Shown here piece after piece: positions 58,111 through 64,000 of a stretch of 64,000 bases of DNA. The stretch lies in contig CP060755.1 of assembly GCA_023205875.1 (NCBI GenBank), positions 1,426,001 to 1,490,000 on the forward strand, in the 5' to 3' direction. Position 1 is the stretch's first letter. The number at the start of each line of letters is the position of its first letter. This DNA comes from Chloropicon primus. Lineage: Eukaryota > Chlorophyta > Chloropicophyceae > Chloropicales > Chloropicaceae. The translations under genes were made by a program, and so were the position numbers. The notes under the pieces were generated by a model. It was not told the DNA's origin, made no database searches, and was given only the letters and a program-made list of their open reading frames with translations.

Positions 58111-60816
58111 ATGAAAGGATTGAGGGTGGTGCTGGTGGGGCTCTTGGCCGTGATGGCCATGGTTGGGGTCGCCCAGGCCAAGCTCCTTGCTTTCGATATG
58201 GGGAGCGACACGACGAAGATCGCCTTGGTGAAACCTGGGAGGAGTCCCGTGAGCCTGGTGACGAACGAGATGTCGAAGAGGAAGACGCCGACGAAGCTGG
58301 CTTTCAACAAGGGGGCGAGGCTCTTCGGGGAGGCCGCTGCCGCGATTGAGCAGCGGTACCCGCAAAACGTTTTCTCCCGGGTTCGAGACGCCCTTGGGCA
58401 GACGGGCGAAAGAAAGTCCGTGTACGAGGGCACTTACAGGCCATACAAGCTGACGGAGGAGAAGGGCGAGGTCCTTTTCGAGGTCGAGAACGGAGACAAG
58501 TATTCGTCCGAGGAACTCACGGGAATGCTTCTCGAGTACTTTGCGGGACTTGGATCCGACTTTGCGGAGAGCAAGGACCGTTTGAAGGACGTCGCCATCG
58601 TGATTCCCTCCTACTTCGGGCTGAAGGAGAGGATCGCCCTCGTGAACGCCGGTAAGATTGCCGGGATCAACGTCCTCGGCTTCATCAACACCGCGTCTGC
58701 TGCGGCCCTGCACTACGCGAAGGACAAGGATTTCGAGGAGAACTCGGAGGAAATCATTTTCTTCAACATGGGCGCGGGGTACACGGAGGCCGCCCTCGTC
58801 AAGTTCTCGTCCGTCAAGGAGACGAGGACCTCCACTTTGATCACGAAGGTCGAGGTCTTGGAGCAAGCTTACAACGCCGACGTTGGCTCGGAGGCGTTTG
58901 ACCTGAGGCTCACCGACTACTTTGCGGACAAGTACATGGAGGAGAAGAACGTGGATTTGAGGAAGTTCCACAAGTCCATGTCCAAGCTCAAGTCGGCCTG
59001 CAAGAAGACCAAGGAAGTGCTGAGTGCGAACACGGCCACGCCAGTGAATGTGGAGTCCATCTTCGAGGACGACGACTTGAGGGAGAAGATCACGAGAGAG
59101 AAGTTTGAGGAGTTGGTCAGCGGCGAGATTGAGAAGGCGACTAGGCCTCTGCAAGACTTGTTGGACAAGACAGGGGTCAAGGTGGACAGCCTTAAAGCCG
59201 TGGAGCTGATCGGCGGTGGCGTCAGGGTTCCAGCTGTGCAGAAGAAGCTGTCTGAAATTCTTGATGGCAGGAAATTGGACAGGCACCTTGACGGTGACGA
59301 AGCGGCCGTTATGGGCGCGGCCCTCTTTGCGGCAAACTACAGCAAGTCCTTTGTTCTCAAGAAGATGCAGCTCTACGAAAAGTTTCCATATAAGCTCGAG
59401 GCGGAGGTGGAGAAGAAGCATATGTTCTCTACTGAGACTGTCAAGCTTCCGGATCTCTTGCAGTTCCCCAGCCTCCCTGCTACTGTGCCCATCAAGGTCA
59501 ACAACCCGAAGAAGGAGGACTTCAAGTTGAACATCAAGTATTCTAGCGAGGATCCCTTGCCTCCAGGAACCAAGCAGCACTTTCTGTCCTCTTACGAGAT
59601 CACGGGGGCTGGCAAGACAGACAAGGAGAAGTACAACGTGACGGATGTCACGACAGCTTACTTGACGCTTGACGTCCATGGTTTCCTCGCGATGGAGTCC
59701 CCCGTGGCTACTGGCGACTACTGGGAGTATTTCAACAAGACTATCCAGGTCCCTGTCAAGGGTCTTTCTGGTGCAGAGGAAGAAGATAAGGACGCTACGG
59801 ATGAGATCGAGAGTGCCACGGTAGAGGACGACAAGGGCGAGAGCAAGGACGCTGACTCCTCTGAGGAGACCAAGGCAGACCCCGAATCCTCGGAGGAGGC
59901 AGAGGCAGAAGCAGAGGCAGAAGCAGAGGCGGCAGAGGCAGCGGCGGAGATAAAGTTCAAGGACAAGGTCGTGAGAAAGCGCAAGAGGAGAAAGGAGGTG
60001 TTCAACCTGCAATCGAAGTGGCTCAATCCAGAGGATTTCCAGGTCGAGAAGGCCTACATCAGATTCAGAGCCGAGCGTTTGAGGAACCTCACCAAGGCCG
60101 ATGACTTGAGGCTTGTCACCGAGGAAGCCAAGAACAAGTTGGAAAGCTTCATATTGATGACGATGTCCCAGTGCAACGACGAGGAGGTCGAGGCAGTGAG
60201 CACGGAGCCAGAGAGGGAGAAGATCAAGAGCGAATGCATGGAGGCGGAAGACTGGCTTTACTCCGATGGAGAGAACGCTGACTTGAAAGAGCTGAGAGCG
60301 AAGTACGCGGAGCTCGACACTTTGTACGAACCTGTTGCCACGAGGCTGTACGAGAAGGAGGAGAGGCCAGAGGCCATCAAGAATGCTCAGGCGAAGCTCC
60401 AGGACTACAAGAAGGGCTTGAGGGAGTGGGAGGATAAGAAACCATGGATTCCGTTTGAGCAGCTTATGAACGTTACTTCCAAGTGCGACGATATGCTTGA
60501 CTGGCTCGACGAGAAGATGCAAGCGCAGTCCGGTCTCAAGGACTACGAGGACCCAGTTTTGAAGAGCACTGACATCGAAGCGAAACTGAAGGCAATCACT
60601 AAGGAGATCAAGAAGCTTCAGAAGATTCAGAAACCCAAGTCTCATGCTGCGAAGCTCGAGCCCGAAGCCTCCGCTGACGCCGAAAAGGAACCAAAGGCTG
60701 AAGAAGAGGCCAAGGGCGAGGAGGCCAAGGGTGAGGAGGCCAAGGGTGAGGAGGCTAAGAGCGGGGGTGAGGGCGACGCCCCATCCGAAGTCGAGTCCTC
60801 TCACGAAGAGCTATGA
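58111..60816 (+). CDS. ER HSP70 co-chaperone HYOU1/GRP170/LHS1
   Basis: 901 residues, no intron. Signal peptide MKGLRVVLVGLLAVMAMVGV then the HSP70 nucleotide-binding domain (LLAFDMGSDTTKIALV, AVELIGGGVRVPAVQKKL), a substrate-binding domain interrupted by a long acidic loop (GESKDADSSEETKADPESSEE and repeated Ala-Glu), and an extended helical lid. The last 50 residues have four GEEAK-like repeats and end SSHEEL, an ER-retrieval signal. GRP170 proteins are exchange factors for BiP and holdases in ER folding. Start at the ATG just before the signal; a GTG lies 11 codons upstream. The stop overlaps the end of the convergent glycosyltransferase gene. Confidence 0.95.
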   Translation: MKGLRVVLVGLLAVMAMVGVAQAKLLAFDMGSDTTKIALVKPGRSPVSLVTNEMSKRKTPTKLAFNKGARLFGEAAAAIEQRYPQNVFSRVRDALGQTGERKSVYEGTYRPYKLTEEKGEVLFEVENGDKYSSEELTGMLLEYFAGLGSDFAESKDRLKDVAIVIPSYFGLKERIALVNAGKIAGINVLGFINTASAAALHYAKDKDFEENSEEIIFFNMGAGYTEAALVKFSSVKETRTSTLITKVEVLEQAYNADVGSEAFDLRLTDYFADKYMEEKNVDLRKFHKSMSKLKSACKKTKEVLSANTATPVNVESIFEDDDLREKITREKFEELVSGEIEKATRPLQDLLDKTGVKVDSLKAVELIGGGVRVPAVQKKLSEILDGRKLDRHLDGDEAAVMGAALFAANYSKSFVLKKMQLYEKFPYKLEAEVEKKHMFSTETVKLPDLLQFPSLPATVPIKVNNPKKEDFKLNIKYSSEDPLPPGTKQHFLSSYEITGAGKTDKEKYNVTDVTTAYLTLDVHGFLAMESPVATGDYWEYFNKTIQVPVKGLSGAEEEDKDATDEIESATVEDDKGESKDADSSEETKADPESSEEAEAEAEAEAEAAEAAAEIKFKDKVVRKRKRRKEVFNLQSKWLNPEDFQVEKAYIRFRAERLRNLTKADDLRLVTEEAKNKLESFILMTMSQCNDEEVEAVSTEPEREKIKSECMEAEDWLYSDGENADLKELRAKYAELDTLYEPVATRLYEKEERPEAIKNAQAKLQDYKKGLREWEDKKPWIPFEQLMNVTSKCDDMLDWLDEKMQAQSGLKDYEDPVLKSTDIEAKLKAITKEIKKLQKIQKPKSHAAKLEPEASADAEKEPKAEEEAKGEEAKGEEAKGEEAKSGGEGDAPSEVESSHEEL

Positions 60817-61945
60817 TGAGGCGCTGGGAGCACCATCTTTACACGGAGCAGGTTTTCTCTTACGGTAGTAGATTTGCTTCAAGGCCTCAGGTGGAATGCC
60901 CAAGTGCCATGACAGGATAATGACCTGGTTCACCAGGAACACTGGAATGATTCCATTTTCCTTCCACCTGCGGCCGGAAGTTGTAACTTTTGCGTTTAAG
61001 AGCAAGGGTTTGATCCCTTTCCTCTTTTGCCTGTGAACCATGTCGTAGTCCTGGGGTCCACATATAAAGCAAAGCAAGGTAGTGACAGAGAAGGCGAAAA
61101 TAAAGAATTCCAAAAGAAATCAGTCTCAGCTGGATCCTACCTACTACGTGGAAGTCAGGCACACGCGCGCGCACACACACAGAAACAAAAACAACTTATC
61201 TTATTTTTTTTATATATATAAGTGAGCAAAAACTATCTTCTTCGCTCCCCAACAAACTCACCTCCATGAATGGTATGTGCTTGTAGCCCCCGCTCTCCTG
61301 GTACGCCTTCCTATGGAAGAAGTGGCACTGGTCTCCGTACGGCATGCCCAGGTACTTGGTCCTCTGCTTCACCCCGAACTCGACGCACCTCAACAAAGGC
61401 CCCTTGGACTAGTTGAACAAAGGGAGGAGCCGCTGCATGTCAGCGAGTTTCCAAGGCTTGGGTCAAGGCGCGAATGCCTGTCGAGATTCACTTACTCTGA
61501 TTCCTAATTCCCCGAATGCACCCCAAATGTGCTTGGCATCCCTGTGCCTTGAAGCGTTCCAGAACACCTCGTGAATCATCGAGTCATACCTCCTCGGTAG
61601 CTCAGTGTCGGCGTGGAGAAACAGCAGCAAGTTCCCCGTTGCCGCTTTCGACCCCATATCCTGCTGGAGACCGCGCCCCCTCCCCGACCTCACGATCTTC
61701 GCACCCAGACTCCTGGCCCTCTTCACCGTGGCGTCCTCGCTCCCGCCATCCACAACGATGACTTCCACTTGGGCCCCCCTCGTCGTCCTCCTCGCCGACC
61801 TTATGGCCTTCTCCACCGATCCCGCTTCATTCAGGGTCGGCACGATGACCGATATCTTCTCCCTCTTCCTCCTCCTCGCCGACCTTATGCCCTTCTCCCT
61901 CTTCTCCCCCCCTCCCCCTCGCCACCAGGAGGCGTTCCAAAACAT
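60811..61945 (-). CDS. TIGR04283-type family 2 glycosyltransferase
   Basis: 278 residues from exons 61945-61496, 61408-61262 and 61050-60811, all phase 0. GT-A fold with ISVIVPTLNEAGSVEKAI, VIVVDGGSEDATVKRA, GRGLQQDMGSKAATGNLLLFLHADTELP, MPYGDQCHFFHRKAY and PFMEDYDMVHRQKRKG (joined by splicing), then VTTSGRRWKENG and LGIPPEALKQIYY. This is the full signature of the bacterial TIGR04283 family, annotated as rSAM/selenodomain-associated or arsenosugar-biosynthesis glycosyltransferase. The N-terminus carries a 29-bp in-frame duplication (KGIRSARR and KAIRSARR). Its last 6 bp overlap HYOU1. Confidence 0.85.
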
Positions 61946-62044
61946 CCCCACAGCGCCTTTGGCGTTGGGGAGCTCCCCCCAAATGCCAAGCCCTCGGGGA
62001 GCGAGTGAGGGAGTGAGGGAGTGGAAGAGGGAGGGAGGCAGAGA

Positions 62045-63562
62045 ATGACGCCGAGCACGTCGTCCTTTGGGGGCGGGGGGGAAGGGGGTGGTAGCAGGAA
62101 GGTCAAGGATGCGGCGGAGGTCCTGCATAGGAACGAGGCGTACCTCGCGGAGCTCCTTTCGTACAGCTTGGACCGGCTGAACAAAGAGCCCGAATTGTTG
62201 AGGGACGACCGGGAAAGGATACAGAGGGAGCTCGAGGAGACGGCGTTCAAGAACTACAAGGCGTTCGTGGCGGCCGCGGAGTGCATCGAGAAAGTGGGGA
62301 ATGGTCTGGAGCAAATTGGGAACGACCTTTCGTCGATTCAGGGCAGGGTTCCGGTGATCGAGCAGCAGAGCTCCGAGTACGAGGCCACGCTTGCGGGACA
62401 CCTTCGGGAGCAGAAGCAGACCAAGCTCCTGGCCTCGAACGCCGCGCAGGTCCAGGAGATACTGGACGTGACCCAGCTGATGGAGACTTGCATAAAGCAC
62501 GGGAGCTACGACGAGACTCTGGACTTGGAAGCCTTCGTGAACAAGCTGACGGTGCTCCACCCGAACGTCGGGATTGTGAGGTCCCTGGAGAGGGAAGCCA
62601 AGGACCTCTCGAAGAGGATGCAGTCGCAGCTCTTCTCCCGCCTCAAGGCCAACTTGCAGCTGCCGGAGTGCCTGAGGATCGTTGGTTACCTGAGGCGCAT
62701 GGGAAACTTCACGGAGCACGGTTTGAGAGAGGAGTACCTCGAGTGCAGAGACTTTTGGTTCCAGCAGCTCGTGGACGACCTGCCGAGGCACGATCACTAC
62801 GCCTTCATCAAGCGGCTGACAGACTTCCACAGGGTCCACCTGTTCGACATCATCATGCAGTACAGGGCGATCTTCTCCTCCAAGGACTCCGCGGGCGGTG
62901 GCAGGAAGGGCGCGGGGGGAGCGACGCAGGAGGAGAACTACAGGTACGCCGACCTCCTCCACGTGTGGTCGGCGAGAAGGGTCGACTCGTACCTGAAGCT
63001 GCTCGCCAAGAGCTTGCCGTTCATCCACGAGGGCGCGAACCTGAGCTCTGTCCTCGAGCACTGCATGTATTGCGGGTTGAGCCTGGGAAGGATCGGCCTC
63101 GACTTCCGGTGCCTCCTGGTGCCCATCTTTCAGGAAGCGGTGCGGAGCCTCTTCAGGGGCTCGGTCAAGAGGGCCGTGAAGACGTTCGAGCTGATGCTCG
63201 CGAGTTACAAGTGGCCCAAGGGGAGTCAGGTGGCTGTGTCGTCCGGGCAGGGGAAGGCCGACGAAGCGGGGGGCCCTCCTTACGAACTCATGCAGCACCC
63301 CCCGCTGGCGGTGCTGACCAACGGCTTCCTGGCCTCCTTCAACGAGCTGAGGCACTGCGTCCCAAAGGCCATGTCGGGGGACCTGACGGAGGACCTGAAC
63401 GGGCAACTGAGGGAGGTGGGTCTGGCCCTCAAGTGGTACGGCGTGGTCTCCGACCTCCAGGACGGGGAGAGGCAAAGCTTCCGGAGCCTGTGCGACCAGT
63501 ACAGCAACTGCGTGATCCCTTACCTGAGGCGGAGCTTTGAGGGAATGATGATGAACGAATGA
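62045..63562 (+). CDS. COG8: Conserved oligomeric Golgi complex subunit 8
   Basis: 505 residues, no intron. Dor1/COG8 family: RNEAYLAELLSYSLDRLNKEPELL at the N-terminus, LEETAFKNYKAFVAAAECIEKV, then LFSRLKANLQLPECLRIVGYLRRM, LREEYLECRDFWFQ and VDSYLKLLAKSLPFIHEGANLSSVLEHCMYCGLSLGRIG-type sequence (split here by short gaps in quotation). COG8 sits in the lobe-B half of the COG tether that returns Golgi enzymes in retrograde vesicles. Start at MTPSTSS, the first ATG; a GTG 8 codons upstream is not needed. Its start is 99 bp from that of the divergent glycosyltransferase. Confidence 0.93.
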   Translation: MTPSTSSFGGGGEGGGSRKVKDAAEVLHRNEAYLAELLSYSLDRLNKEPELLRDDRERIQRELEETAFKNYKAFVAAAECIEKVGNGLEQIGNDLSSIQGRVPVIEQQSSEYEATLAGHLREQKQTKLLASNAAQVQEILDVTQLMETCIKHGSYDETLDLEAFVNKLTVLHPNVGIVRSLEREAKDLSKRMQSQLFSRLKANLQLPECLRIVGYLRRMGNFTEHGLREEYLECRDFWFQQLVDDLPRHDHYAFIKRLTDFHRVHLFDIIMQYRAIFSSKDSAGGGRKGAGGATQEENYRYADLLHVWSARRVDSYLKLLAKSLPFIHEGANLSSVLEHCMYCGLSLGRIGLDFRCLLVPIFQEAVRSLFRGSVKRAVKTFELMLASYKWPKGSQVAVSSGQGKADEAGGPPYELMQHPPLAVLTNGFLASFNELRHCVPKAMSGDLTEDLNGQLREVGLALKWYGVVSDLQDGERQSFRSLCDQYSNCVIPYLRRSFEGMMMNE

Positions 63563-63877
63563 ATGAATGAATGATTGAGGGCAAAGCGCGTTGAGGGAAG
63601 GAGGGCATGCGGTGCAAATGCAACTAAAATAATAATACGAGTTTTAACCAACAACCAACCTCCTAGAGGGAGACGGAACAGGAAGCGTTGTTTTACTTTG
63701 TTTTGTTTGTTTGCGTCACCGGTGCGGGTCAGCACGATCGTTCCATCCCCATCCTAGCTAGGGTTTCAGGATCGAAGCAAGGATCGTGGGAACGAGGGAG
63801 CGCGCGCACGACACAAGGGGGGGAGAGCGGAGAGACAACGGGAGCTCGAGCATGCGCGTGTGTGCGCGTGTGAGAGG
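63563..63877. other. Spacer after COG8
   Basis: 315 bp starting with a GAAT tetranucleotide repeat at the COG8 stop. The part at 63625-63720 is AT-richer than its surroundings. No RNA gene or protein gene is recognised. Confidence 0.4.
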
Positions 63878-64000
63878 ATGAGGCGCGGGACGAGCATCTT
63901 GCGTGAGAAGACAACAACAACAACGAAAAAAAGCAAGGGTGGCTTGAACACCCAGACTCTACCAAAGAAGGGGGGTGCCGAGGATGCGCAAGCGCATGCA
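63878..64000 (+). CDS. Possible N-terminus of a gene running out of the window
   Basis: A frame opening MRRGTSILREKTTTTTKKSK is still open at the last base (41 codons). Its Arg/Lys/Thr-rich start would suit a targeting or disordered N-terminus. A Thr run from ACA repeats may be only low complexity. Too short to identify. Confidence 0.25.
   Translation, partial: MRRGTSILREKTTTTTKKSKGGLNTQTLPKKGGAEDAQAHA

Noticed and set aside
57973-60804. 943-codon open frame antisense to HYOU1
   Set aside because: It is the exact mirror of an HSP70-family gene. Long antisense frames over HSP70 genes are a known by-product of codon bias; the translation is Leu/Val/Arg-rich with no domain.
1-64000. Mobile elements, viral fossils or CRISPR arrays
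   Set aside because: No reverse transcriptase, transposase, integrase or capsid-like frame, long terminal repeat or spaced repeat array was seen; repeats are only microsatellites and short minisatellites.

Overview
The window is nuclear DNA of a compact, GC-rich genome from a green alga. Evidence for the green lineage: a PH-domain protein close to land-plant PH1, a CURT1/CAAD thylakoid protein, a plastid-type ClpP, a Sey1/RHD3 GTPase, and TGTAA motifs just downstream of many stop codons (the chlorophyte-type polyadenylation signal). Two nexin-dynein regulatory complex genes (DRC3, DRC5) and a CEP112-like DUF4485 protein imply a flagellum, or a flagellated stage, in this lineage. A small-genome prasinophyte-type alga fits best; I cannot place it to genus. 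About 42 protein genes occupy most of the 64 kb. Introns are few, short (about 70-220 bp) and GT-AG. I saw no tRNA or rRNA gene, CRISPR array, transposon or retroelement.

Layout. 1-8 kb: cyclin B (5' cut off by the window edge), a CEP112-like protein, a bZIP factor, Mediator subunit 17, an unrecognised three-exon gene and plastid ClpP. 8-20 kb: a tandem two-pore CNBD potassium channel, Sey1/RHD3, a basic unknown, a CPA2 antiporter, a small secreted protein and an unknown. 20-31 kb: two class-3 lipases (one secreted, one with a C2 domain and a transit-like N-terminus), DRC3, a short membrane protein, a LYR protein, PH1, an ELMO protein and a SAP protein. 31-45 kb: inositol polyphosphate multikinase, a PPCS-HMG-box fusion, DRC5, SSU72, a TRF4-type nucleotidyltransferase, ERH, glucosidase II beta, a CK1/VRK-like kinase, ArgRS and CURT1. 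45-64 kb: TEL2, CNOT11, a Cys-rich secreted protein, a 40-residue microprotein, a JmjC oxygenase, METTL16, a CS-domain protein, a FAD monooxygenase with a one-base frame break, HYOU1/GRP170, a TIGR04283-type glycosyltransferase, COG8 and the start of a possible further gene.

How genes relate. There are no operons, but from about 24.6 kb to the end the genes alternate strand almost strictly, giving divergent pairs with spacers as short as 99 bp and convergent pairs that almost touch or overlap. Functional themes recur without clustering: RNA processing and transcription (MED17, SSU72, TRF4, CNOT11, METTL16, ERH, JmjC), the ER and secretory pathway (glucosidase II beta ending HDEL, HYOU1 ending HEEL, COG8, Sey1), the plastid (ClpP, CURT1, C2-lipase, probably ArgRS) and the cilium (DRC3, DRC5, CEP112-like). 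The most unusual items are the PPCS-HMG fusion, the two-repeat potassium channel and the glycosyltransferase of a family tied to arsenosugar biosynthesis.
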